In this document: positions 54,525 to 62,443 of the stretch, piece by piece
Layout of the letters: each line of letters starts with the position of its first letter
Position numbering within the stretch: position 1 is the stretch's first letter
Assembly: GCF_013394775.1 (NCBI RefSeq)
Contig: NZ_JABXYT010000001.1
Coordinates: 1,874,501-1,938,500, forward strand
DNA: 64,000 nt
Source of the DNA: Oribacterium sp. oral taxon 102
GTDB taxonomy: Bacteria; Bacillota; Clostridia; Lachnospirales; Lachnospiraceae
Direction: 5' to 3'
Notes under the pieces: model-generated
The model's database searches: none
What the model saw: the letters and a program-made list of their open reading frames with translations, nothing else
Told to the model about the DNA's origin: nothing
Made by a program: the position numbers and the translations under genes

Positions 54525-55964
54525 TCAGTGAATCCGGCTTTGCCGGACGCAGACTTTGTCTGCGCCAGATCGCTCCGCAGTTTCCTTTATGGAAACTGCT
54601 ACGCTCTCTGCCACCTTCAGCATGACGGCGCACTCCATGCGCTTCCGAAAGATCTCGCAGCCGTATTCATAGGTACCGTGAATGTCTCCCGTAGAATGCA
54701 GCGAGTTCGCCGCGCATCCCCCCGCGCAGTAAAGCCGCGCCCAGCAATCCTTACAGTCCGGACGGGAATAGACATTGCACTCCTTGAATTCCTCCCGGAG
54801 CTCCGTTTTCGTAATGCCCTCCCAGACATTCCCCATTTTGTACTCCGGGTCGTTCACGAACTGATGGCAGGGATAGAGATCACCGGAGGCAGTCACCGCA
54901 AGGTATTCCGTACCGGAGCCGCAGCCGGAGACTCTCTTATAGATACAGGGTCCCTCTGTGAGATCGAGCATATAATGATAAAAGGTGATCGGCTTCCCGT
55001 CCCTCTGCCTGCGGATCATGTCCTTCGCGAGAAGCTCATACTGCTCGAAGAGCTTCGGCAGATCCTCCGCAGTCAGCGCAGACGGCTCCGACGGATCGCT
55101 CACCACCGGCTCCATCGAGAGCTCCGTAAAGCCAAGCTCGTCCGCCATATGGAAAATATCCTCCGTAAAGTCGGTATTGTAATGCGTGAAGGTGCCCCGC
55201 ATATAGTAGCCCTGTCCGTTCCGCTTCTCCACCAGCTTCCGAAATTTCGGCACGATCCGATCATAGCTGCCGCGCCCTGCGAGATCGACGCGGAAGCGGT
55301 CGTTGACCTCCCTCCGACCGTCGAGGGACAGCACGACATTGTAGCACTCCCGGTTCGCCCAGTCGATCACCTCGTCCGTAAGCCCGATCCCGTTCGTCGT
55401 CAACGTGAAACGGAAATTCTTATTGTGCGCCTTCTCGACAGAACGCGCATAGGCGACCAGCTGCTTGCAGACCTCGAAATTCACGAGCGGCTCTCCGCCG
55501 AAGAAGTCAACCTCGAGGTTTCTCCTCGTGCCGGAATTCTCGATCAGGAAATCCAGCGCCCTCTTCCCTGTCTCGAAATCCATAAGCCCATGCTCACCCT
55601 TGAACTTGCCCTGCGCCGCGAAGCAGTAGGAGCAGTTCAGGTTGCAGGTATGCGCAACAAGCAGGCAAAGCGCCTTCACGACCGTATTCCGCTTCTTCAG
55701 CGTCCCCGCAATATTCTGATAGATATCCTTCGCGAAAAGCTTCCGCTGCGCGATCAGCTCCCGGATATCCTCGAAGCAGTCCCGGATGTCCTCCGCGCCT
55801 GCCTCCGGATGAAGAGCATGGAGCAGCGTCTCCGCCTCCTCCATGCTCTTCCCCTCGTCCAGCAGGTGAATCGCATCATAGGCGAGCTCGTCCGTGACAT
55901 GCACGCTCGCGCTGAATACATCGATCACGATATGGTAGCCGTTTAGTTTATACTGATGAATCAT
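54525..55964 (-). CDS. Radical SAM SCIFF peptide maturase
   Basis: 479-residue enzyme that installs thioether cross-links in the SCIFF precursor peptide. Radical SAM motif CNLNCSYC (Cys107, 111, 114), GGEPLVNFEV for SAM binding, and a C-terminal SPASM/twitch domain with clusters in CGSGTEYLAV, DLYPCHQF and CKDCWARLYCAGGC. The N-terminal region (1-90) is the RRE-like peptide-binding part of the family. The last 25 residues (about 455-479) are encoded by a string of small palindromes and are not family-like. The SCIFF gene lies 142 bases upstream. Confidence 0.95.
   Translation of the reverse strand: MIHQYKLNGYHIVIDVFSASVHVTDELAYDAIHLLDEGKSMEEAETLLHALHPEAGAEDIRDCFEDIRELIAQRKLFAKDIYQNIAGTLKKRNTVVKALCLLVAHTCNLNCSYCFAAQGKFKGEHGLMDFETGKRALDFLIENSGTRRNLEVDFFGGEPLVNFEVCKQLVAYARSVEKAHNKNFRFTLTTNGIGLTDEVIDWANRECYNVVLSLDGRREVNDRFRVDLAGRGSYDRIVPKFRKLVEKRNGQGYYMRGTFTHYNTDFTEDIFHMADELGFTELSMEPVVSDPSEPSALTAEDLPKLFEQYELLAKDMIRRQRDGKPITFYHYMLDLTEGPCIYKRVSGCGSGTEYLAVTASGDLYPCHQFVNDPEYKMGNVWEGITKTELREEFKECNVYSRPDCKDCWARLYCAGGCAANSLHSTGDIHGTYEYGCEIFRKRMECAVMLKVAESVAVSIKETAERSGADKVCVRQSRIH
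54571..54606 (+). repeat. 36-bp covarying hairpin element, copy C
   Basis: Flanks CGCTCCG and CTACGCTC with arms CAGTTTCC/GGAAACTG around TTTAT, lying in the 3' coding end of the maturase gene and followed on its left by two more small palindromes (54532-54562). Confidence 0.75.
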
Positions 55965-56045
55965 TGTTCTCCCTGAAAAAAAACCTTATAGGATACATCA
56001 CGCTGCGCTCATTCTTCTACGTGCAGCGTATTCCCGACACATAAA

Positions 56046-56077
56046 CTGTGCCGGAACGCTTGAGCGCCCCGGCACAG
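56046..56077 (-). terminator. Hairpin between the SCIFF precursor and its maturase
   Basis: A 9-bp CTGTGCCGG/CCGGCACAG stem followed by TTTATGTG on the minus strand, 28 bases after the SCIFF stop. Probably a partial terminator that keeps precursor levels above those of the enzyme. Confidence 0.6.
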
Positions 56078-56105
56078 TAGATCTCCCTCTTGCGTGCAAG
56101 TAAGC

Positions 56106-56252
56106 TTACCTGTTCTCGTTCTCGCACTGCTGATTCGCAATACCGCAGCTGGTCTTGCAGGCGGACTGGCAGGAGGTCTGGCACTCACCGCAGCCGCCGT
56201 GCTCCATGGACTTCTCCATATCGCGGGTTCCTAAGGTCATGATGTGCTTCAT
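56106..56252 (-). CDS. SCIFF ranthipeptide precursor
   Basis: 48-residue peptide with the N-terminal leader (MKHIMTLGTRDMEKSMEHGG) and six cysteines (Cys21, 24, 28, 32, 36, 43) in the last 28 residues, matching the six-cysteine-in-forty-five family. The ATG at 56252 follows AGAAGGG. Modified by the neighbouring radical SAM enzyme to a thioether-linked ranthipeptide; reported roles concern quorum sensing and metabolism. The frame stays open upstream, but only this part is conserved. Confidence 0.96.
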   Translation of the reverse strand: MKHIMTLGTRDMEKSMEHGGCGECQTSCQSACKTSCGIANQQCENENR

Positions 56253-56400
56253 AGATTTTCCCTTCTTTCTATCTGAATAAACGTTTCTGCCGAGATCTCC
56301 GGCATCACATTCTGCATAAGTCCGCATCCAATGTCCCAATGCTTGTGCATGCAGACATTCCCCGCATTCGACTGCCTGCCGGGGGGACCTATATAAATAT

Positions 56401-56428
56401 ATTATACGGAGCGTCCCTCTGTTGTCAA
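56401..56428 (-). promoter_or_regulatory. Promoter of the SCIFF operon
   Basis: TTGACA (56423-56428), 16-base spacer, TATAAT (56401-56406) on the minus strand. The resulting leader is about 140 bases long and contains short hairpins. Confidence 0.8.
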
Positions 56429-56476
56429 GCAAAGCCGAACTCCGGCGCTGCACGGAAGCTTATATAGAAAACCTGC

Positions 56477-57244
56477 CTACAGCGCCATCTCCCTAAGCGG
56501 ACAGATCTCCACGCCTTTCCTCTCGAGCGCTGCACGGATCCTCTCTACGAAGAGGAGCGCCTTTTCCCCATCTCCATGAACGCAGATGGAATCCGCGCGG
56601 ATGGGGATATCCTGCCCGTCGACAGCGGTGAGCCTTCCCTCTGTCACCATTCGTACGACCCGGGCAATAGCGAGGGTCTCATCCGTAAGCATCGCGCCCG
56701 GCTTACTACGGGGCACCAGCGTCCCGTCCGCCTCATAGGCTCTGTCCGCGAAGACCTCCGATGCCGTCCGGAGCCCCAGCTCCTTCGCCGTCTGATAAAG
56801 CGCACCGCCGAAAAGCGCCAGCACGATCAGCTCCCGGTCGAAAGCAAGCACCGCCTCACAGATGGCGCGGGCAAGCACAGGATCCTTCGCTGCCATATTG
56901 TAGAGCGCGCCATGGGGCTTCACATGCTGCATCCTCTGCCCTCTTACCCGGAGGAAGGCGTCCAACGCCCCCAGCTGATATAGCACATACGCCTTTGCCT
57001 CTGCGGGACTCAGCTGCATATTCCGTCTTCCGAAGCCCATGAGATCAGGAAAGCCCGGGTGTGCCCCTACCGCCGCCCCGGCTACAGCAGCCCGCTCTAC
57101 GGTTTTCTCCATAACGCAGGGATCTGCGGCATGAAAGCCGCAGGCGGCATTGACAGAGCTGACCAAAGGAATGATTCGCTCGTCCATTCCCAGCGTATAG
57201 CGTCCGAAGCTCTCTCCGATATCACTATTCAGATCTACTCTCAT
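56477..57244 (-). CDS. pxpA: 5-oxoprolinase subunit PxpA (LamB/YcsF family)
   Basis: 255-residue subunit of the ATP-dependent 5-oxoprolinase complex. Family motifs VDLNSDIGESFG, VNAACGFHAADPCVM, GAHPGFPDL and a late CVHGD with a metal-binding His. It overlaps the preceding accC gene by 20 bases. Last gene of the six-gene cluster. Confidence 0.95.
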   Translation of the reverse strand: MRVDLNSDIGESFGRYTLGMDERIIPLVSSVNAACGFHAADPCVMEKTVERAAVAGAAVGAHPGFPDLMGFGRRNMQLSPAEAKAYVLYQLGALDAFLRVRGQRMQHVKPHGALYNMAAKDPVLARAICEAVLAFDRELIVLALFGGALYQTAKELGLRTASEVFADRAYEADGTLVPRSKPGAMLTDETLAIARVVRMVTEGRLTAVDGQDIPIRADSICVHGDGEKALLFVERIRAALERKGVEICPLREMAL

Positions 57245-58595
57245 CCGCCCGTCCTCCCTGCATGAATGCCTCTACGAAGCCGGTATCTGCCCTTCCCTCC
57301 CGGAAGGCGTCCGCCTGCATGATCTTGTACTGGAAATCCAGATTGGTATTTACGCCCAGTATCACTGTCTCATCCAGCGCCGCCCGCATCTTCCGGATCG
57401 CCGCCTCACGGGTATCCGCATAGACCATAAGCTTCGCGATCATGGAATCATAGTCCGGAGGAATCACATAGCCGGTATACAGTGCCGTATCTACCCGCAC
57501 GCCGTTCCCACCCGGCAGGTGCAGGTGCGTCACCCGCCCCGGGCTGGGCATGAAGTTCTGCTCCGGGATTTCCGCATTGATCCGGCACTCGATGGCATGC
57601 CCCCGGAGCAGCACCTGCTCCTGTGTGAAGGAAAGCGGCTCCCCCGCCGCCACCCGGAGCTGCTCCGCTACGAGATCTATGCCGCTGACCAGCTCCGTCA
57701 CCCCATGCTCCACCTGGATTCGGGTATTCATTTCCATGAAATAAAATGCCCCGTCCTGATCCACGATGAACTCAATGGTACCTGCTCCGGTATAATGAAC
57801 CGCCTCCGCTGCCCGCACCGCCGCGGAAAGCATTTCCTGCCGCCTCTCCTCCGTCACCGCAGGAGAGGGAGACTCCTCAATCAGCTTCTGATGGTTCCTC
57901 TGCACAGAGCAGTCCCGTTCGCCCAGTGCTGCCACATGCCCCTCGCTGTCTCCCAGAATCTGCACCTCCACATGCCTCGGGTGGAGAATCAGCTTCTCGA
58001 TATACATAGCGTCGTCCCCGAAGGCATTGGCGGATTCCCGCTGCGCTGTGATGAACTCATTTTCGAAGTCCTCCGCAGCATAGCATTCCCGCATTCCCTT
58101 GCCCCCGCCGCCGGAGGATGCCTTGATCATCACCGGAAAGCCGATCTCCTCCGCGATCCGCTGTGCCTCCGCCGCATCATAAACCGCCTCTCTGCTGCCC
58201 GGCACCACAGGCACTCCCGCACGCCTCATCATTGCCCGCGCTGCGGATTTATTGCCCATGCTGTCGATCACCGACGGCTCCGGTCCGATAAATATCAGCC
58301 CGTTTTCTCTGCATTTTTCCGCGAAGCGGCTATTCTCCGACAGAAAGCCGTAGCCGGGATGCACCGCGTCGCAGCCCATATTTTTCGCCGCGGTGATCAA
58401 TGCGTCCATATTCAGATAGGTATTCCGTGCTGCGCCCTCCCCGATGCAGACCTTGCTGTCCGCGAGCCGGATATGGAGGGAATTCCTGTCCTCTCTGGAA
58501 TAGACCGCGACAGAGGGAATCTCCATTTCCCGAAGCGCCCGAATGATGCGGACCGCGATCTCCCCACGATTTGCAATCAAAACCCGTTTCAACAC
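57225..58595 (-). CDS. accC: Biotin carboxylase (AccC-like)
   Basis: 456-residue ATP-grasp enzyme that carboxylates biotin on the carrier protein. Motifs NRGEIAVRIIRA, KASSGGGGKGMR, MNTRIQVEHGVTE and the C-terminal domain. It is accompanied by accB, but no carboxyltransferase subunits are present nearby, so it probably serves the pxp proteins rather than fatty acid synthesis. Confidence 0.95.
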   Translation of the reverse strand: MLKRVLIANRGEIAVRIIRALREMEIPSVAVYSREDRNSLHIRLADSKVCIGEGAARNTYLNMDALITAAKNMGCDAVHPGYGFLSENSRFAEKCRENGLIFIGPEPSVIDSMGNKSAARAMMRRAGVPVVPGSREAVYDAAEAQRIAEEIGFPVMIKASSGGGGKGMRECYAAEDFENEFITAQRESANAFGDDAMYIEKLILHPRHVEVQILGDSEGHVAALGERDCSVQRNHQKLIEESPSPAVTEERRQEMLSAAVRAAEAVHYTGAGTIEFIVDQDGAFYFMEMNTRIQVEHGVTELVSGIDLVAEQLRVAAGEPLSFTQEQVLLRGHAIECRINAEIPEQNFMPSPGRVTHLHLPGGNGVRVDTALYTGYVIPPDYDSMIAKLMVYADTREAAIRKMRAALDETVILGVNTNLDFQYKIMQADAFREGRADTGFVEAFMQGGRADESRSE

Positions 58596-58608
58596 AGCGA
58601 CCTCCTGC

Positions 58609-59073
58609 TCAAAGCTTCTTCACACGGAACAGCGGCTGTCCGTACTCCACCTTCTGCTCATTGGAAACCAGCACTGCCTCGATCTCGCAGTCATAGTCCG
58701 CCGTGATCTCGTTCATCATCTTCATTGCCTCCACGATGCAGACGGTGTCTCCCGCCCGCACACGGTCTCCCACCTTTACATAAGCGGGAATGTCCGGGCC
58801 CGCAGCGGAGTAAAAGGTTCCTACGATGGGGCTCGTGATATGAAATTCCAGATCCTCCTGCTCCTCTCCCGCTGCAGCGCTCTCCTTCCCCTCCGCTGTC
58901 GCGCTTCCCGCTCCGCTGTAGCCCGGAAATGCCGGAAGCCCCGGAGATGCAAGTACCGGCGCATTGTCCAGCTTGCTCATGCTGATTTCGAATTCTCCGT
59001 CACGGAGCTTCATGGTCTTCAGGGAAGAGCCCTCCATGATTCTCACCAGTCCCTCAATTTTCTCCAGATCCAT
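58609..59073 (-). CDS. accB: Biotin carboxyl carrier protein
   Basis: 154-residue protein with an N-terminal region, an acidic/Ala/Gly-rich linker (about 45-80) and a C-terminal biotinyl domain with the biotinylated Lys in VEAMKMMNEI. It starts after pxpC and just before accC. Confidence 0.95.
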   Translation of the reverse strand: MDLEKIEGLVRIMEGSSLKTMKLRDGEFEISMSKLDNAPVLASPGLPAFPGYSGAGSATAEGKESAAAGEEQEDLEFHITSPIVGTFYSAAGPDIPAYVKVGDRVRAGDTVCIVEAMKMMNEITADYDCEIEAVLVSNEQKVEYGQPLFRVKKL

Positions 59074-59163
59074 CTGTCTTCTCCTCCGTCTTATTCCCTT
59101 CCGTACACCGCAGGCCGCCCTCGGGGTCTTCCCCTCGGCTGCCCTCCGTTTCCGTATCCGGCG

Positions 59164-60174
59164 CTATGCCGGGAAGAGCTGCTCCAGACGCTTCGCCGTG
59201 AGCCGAACCGCCAGCACCTCCCTGCAGGGTTTGTGGATCTGATTCCGCATCTCCTGCAGGCTGTTCTCCTCCTCCCGAAGCAGCGCCTGTGCCTCCTCCA
59301 CCGTGATCCTCCGGAAACGAATCCGGTCGTCCGTCCGGCACTGCGCCAGCTTCGGCAGATCCACGCTGGCTACCGTAGCGATCTTCGCATATCCCCCCGT
59401 AGTCTGCCGGTCGGCGAGCAAAATGATCGGCTTGCCGTGGGCGGGCACCTGCACCGCTCCCAGCGCAATACCGTCGGAAATGATATCCGAGCCCCGCTTC
59501 GTCTCAATGAAGCTCCCGTCCAGCCGGACGCCCATACGGTCGAAATTGCCGGATACCGTGAACTCGCTGTTCAGGAAGCGGTCTATGCCGCGGTGGGTAA
59601 ACATCTGCTCCTGCGGTCCCATAATCACCCGGAGCGTCACCGCACTATCCTCGTATTCCCGGATCGGAAGCGTGCGGGAAAGGAAATAGGGCAGGTATAC
59701 TCTCCGCTTGATCCGCATATCCAGGAAATCGCCGTCCATGAGCTTTCTTCCCTTGAAGCCGCCGATCCCGCATTTCAGGTTGGTGGAGCGGGAGCCCATC
59801 ACCACCGGAGCCTGCAAATAATTGGAGAAGGCAATGTAGCAGCTGCGCCCCGTCCTCGCGCTCCCCAGCTTCAGCACATCTCCCTTGTTGACATAAATCG
59901 CCGTATACATGGGAACGGGCTCGTCATTCAGCTCCGGACGGAAATCGCCTCCCGTAATGGCGATGATCTGCGCCGCGGTAAACTCCAGCGTCGGCCCGAT
60001 GAGGGTACACTCCAGCACAGCTTCATTCTCCGGATTGTCCAGAAGGAGATTCGCGATGCGGAAGGAGCGGACGTCCATCACGCCGCCCACATTGAAGCCC
60101 TGGCTCTGGTAGCCGCTGCGTCCCAGATCCTGCACCGTGGTCAGCATGCCGCCCTTTATCACTCGGAATCCCAT
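59164..60174 (-). CDS. pxpC: 5-oxoprolinase subunit PxpC (KipA-like)
   Basis: 336-residue AHS2/KipA-domain protein ([62 protein letters not shown]). It pairs with PxpB to form the second half of 5-oxoprolinase, and is homologous to half of the carboxyltransferase domain of urea carboxylase. Overlaps pxpB by 16 bases. Confidence 0.94.
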   Translation of the reverse strand: MGFRVIKGGMLTTVQDLGRSGYQSQGFNVGGVMDVRSFRIANLLLDNPENEAVLECTLIGPTLEFTAAQIIAITGGDFRPELNDEPVPMYTAIYVNKGDVLKLGSARTGRSCYIAFSNYLQAPVVMGSRSTNLKCGIGGFKGRKLMDGDFLDMRIKRRVYLPYFLSRTLPIREYEDSAVTLRVIMGPQEQMFTHRGIDRFLNSEFTVSGNFDRMGVRLDGSFIETKRGSDIISDGIALGAVQVPAHGKPIILLADRQTTGGYAKIATVASVDLPKLAQCRTDDRIRFRRITVEEAQALLREEENSLQEMRNQIHKPCREVLAVRLTAKRLEQLFPA

Positions 60175-60902
60175 TCGTCCTCCCCCTCATATACCCTGCA
60201 TTGATAGTTTCCTGTCTCCACCGCGCGCTGCAGCTCCCGGTACTCCTCCGGGGAAATCGGCAGGAAGCGGATATAGTCTCCCGCCTCCACCAGAATCGGC
60301 TTCTCTCTCCCGGGATCATAGGTTCTGACCGGCGTCATGCCCATGAGCTGCCAGCCGCCGGGAGAGTCCAGCGGATAAATACCGGTCTGGGAGCCGCCGA
60401 TCCCCACGGAGCCCGCAGGGATGCGCACTCTGGGATTGGCAAGGCGCGGCGTGTGAAGCCGCTCGTCCAGCCCGCCGAGATACGTGAAGCCCGGCAGGAA
60501 GCCCAGCATATAAATGAGGTAATCGCGGGAGCTGTGAAGAGAGACGACCTCCTCCTCGGAGAGCCCCGCATGGGCTGCGATGCTGCCGAGATCCGGACCG
60601 TATTCCCCGCCGTAAACCACCGGAATCTCATAGATCCTGCGGTGCAGGCTGTCCACCTGCGTATCCATCCGGACAATGCTGCCGATCCTGCGATAGATCT
60701 CCGAATAGGAGATCACCAGGGGATTATAGTTGATGAGGAGTGCGCAGTAGGTGGGGATCATGTCTACGATTCCCTCGATCTGCTGCTGGCGGATCAGCTT
60801 CACCACCGCCGCGATCCTCCGGTTCACCTCCGGGCGGATCGTCTGTTCAAATACAATCAAGAGGGAGGAATCTCCCTCTGCTAAAACCTTGATATTCTGC
60901 AT
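60159..60902 (-). CDS. pxpB: 5-oxoprolinase subunit PxpB (KipI-like)
   Basis: 247-residue AHS1/KipI-domain protein ([81 protein letters not shown]). Acts with PxpC. It starts 18 bases after the transporter gene. Confidence 0.94.
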   Translation of the reverse strand: MQNIKVLAEGDSSLLIVFEQTIRPEVNRRIAAVVKLIRQQQIEGIVDMIPTYCALLINYNPLVISYSEIYRRIGSIVRMDTQVDSLHRRIYEIPVVYGGEYGPDLGSIAAHAGLSEEEVVSLHSSRDYLIYMLGFLPGFTYLGGLDERLHTPRLANPRVRIPAGSVGIGGSQTGIYPLDSPGGWQLMGMTPVRTYDPGREKPILVEAGDYIRFLPISPEEYRELQRAVETGNYQCRVYEGEDEWDSE

Positions 60903-60920
60903 CTTCGTTTCCTCAGCCCC

Positions 60921-62123
60921 TTATGCGAAAAGGCTCGCGAGATTCCCGAGAGAGCGGACGCCCACATAGGCGGACAGCAGCACCACCAGTCCTCCCAGCA
61001 GCAAAAGCCACACAGGATGCCGGTAATTCTCTCCCATGATGCTCTTCTTCTGCGAGGCGATCAGGGAAATCCCCAGCGTCACCGGCAGGATCAGCCCATT
61101 CAGCGCGCCGGCTACCACGAGGAGAGCCGCCGGACTGCCGGACACTGCCATGATGAGGGTAGAGAACGCGATAAAGCCGATGATCCAGTAGTTCTCATTC
61201 TTCGCAATGGAGGAATGGAAGGTCTTCAGGAAGGATACGGAGGTATAGGCAGCTCCGATGATGGAGGTGATCGCCGCGCAGAGCAGCACCAGTCCCGCAA
61301 AGCGGTAGCCCAGCTGTCCTGCTCCCCGCAGGAAGGCGTCCGCCGCAGGATTGGACTTATCCAGCGTTACGCCCTTCGCCACGACGCCCAGTACTGCGAG
61401 GAAGAGCAGGATTCTCACCAGCGCCGCTACGAAAATACCGATAACAGAGCTGTACAGGATCTTGCCCTCATTTTCCTCTCCGGTAATGCCGGCATCGATC
61501 AGTCGGTGCGCGCCCGAGAAGGTAATGTAGCCGCCTACCGTACCGCCCAGCAGGGTCAGGATCGGCGTGAAGAGCGTTCCATAGCCCGCCTCCGGCACAA
61601 AGCTGTTTTTGAGCGCCTCCCCTGCCGGCGGCTGCACTACGAAAATCACTGCCAGAATCACGACGATCATGACTGCGCCCAGCACCTTCACCAGCTTATC
61701 CATGATCCCCTTGGCATCCTTCGAGAGGAAGATCAGGATCGCGATGCCGCCGGCGAGGAAGTACCCCGCCATGGTGGGAATGCCCAGCAGAGTATTGAAG
61801 CCCAGCGCACCGCCGCCGACATTTCCGATATTGAACACCAGTCCTCCCAGCACGATCAGCGCGGAGACGATATAGCCCAGTCCGGGAAGCACCCGATTCG
61901 CCACCTCCTGTCCCCGAAGCCCTGTGGTGCAGAGCACCTTCCAGATGTTAAGCTGGGCGATCGCTGCCAGCAGCACAGAGGAAAGAATGACGAAGCCGAA
62001 GCTGGCCTGATAGTCGTTGGTAAACTTCGCCGTCTGGGTCAGAAAGCCCGGCCCGATCGCCGAGGTCGCCATCAGAAATGCCGCCCCCAGCAGCGCCCCG
62101 CTGTTTTTCCTTTTCTCGCTCAT
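60921..62123 (-). CDS. Nramp-related membrane transporter of the pxp operon
   Basis: 400-residue integral membrane protein with about 11 hydrophobic segments and the overall Nramp (APC) layout. Canonical Nramp has DPGN in helix 1 and MPH in helix 6. Here the helix 1 segment reads IGPGFLTQT and helix 6 GGYITFSGAH, so the metal ligands are absent. This is the YcsG-like branch, found with pxp genes elsewhere. It may import a non-metal solute, possibly 5-oxoproline. Confidence 0.88.
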   Translation of the reverse strand: MSEKRKNSGALLGAAFLMATSAIGPGFLTQTAKFTNDYQASFGFVILSSVLLAAIAQLNIWKVLCTTGLRGQEVANRVLPGLGYIVSALIVLGGLVFNIGNVGGGALGFNTLLGIPTMAGYFLAGGIAILIFLSKDAKGIMDKLVKVLGAVMIVVILAVIFVVQPPAGEALKNSFVPEAGYGTLFTPILTLLGGTVGGYITFSGAHRLIDAGITGEENEGKILYSSVIGIFVAALVRILLFLAVLGVVAKGVTLDKSNPAADAFLRGAGQLGYRFAGLVLLCAAITSIIGAAYTSVSFLKTFHSSIAKNENYWIIGFIAFSTLIMAVSGSPAALLVVAGALNGLILPVTLGISLIASQKKSIMGENYRHPVWLLLLGGLVVLLSAYVGVRSLGNLASLFA

Positions 62124-62157
62124 ACCATTTCTCCCTTCTTCCGCTCGGGCTCGAATA

Positions 62158-62191
62158 GAGACTTTATATTTGAGTCCGATATTTATGTCTC
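62158..62191. promoter_or_regulatory. Candidate operator of the pxp operon
   Basis: GAGAC (62158-62162) and GTCTC (62187-62191) with AT-rich similar inner halves, just downstream of the predicted start site. Confidence 0.4.
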
Positions 62192-62202
62192 ATATTATCC
62201 TC

Positions 62203-62230
62203 ATTATAAAGGGATTTGGAGATTCGTCAA
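62203..62230 (-). promoter_or_regulatory. Promoter of the transporter-pxp-acc operon
   Basis: TTGACG (62225-62230), 16-base spacer, TATAAT (62203-62208) on the minus strand. Confidence 0.75.
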
Positions 62231-62443
62231 GCGAAATCCCCATTACTTTTCGGCATTTCTCCCATTTCCTGCGCTTCTCTCATAGAAATTGCCCATAAGA
62301 TGCTTACGCCGCGGGAGCTGTGCCGTACTGTCTGATGCGATACGAAAGCCGGAAATCCCACGGAAATGCGCTGAAGAAATACTGATCTATTCATGACTTA
62401 CATGCCATGGACGTGTGCCTTTTCCGATTTAACCAGCGTTTCG
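62231..62443. other. Spacer between the decarboxylase-like gene and the pxp promoter
   Basis: No gene, RNA or clear terminator recognised. With the promoter and operator just downstream (62124-62230), the whole gap is 320 bases. Confidence 0.4.
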
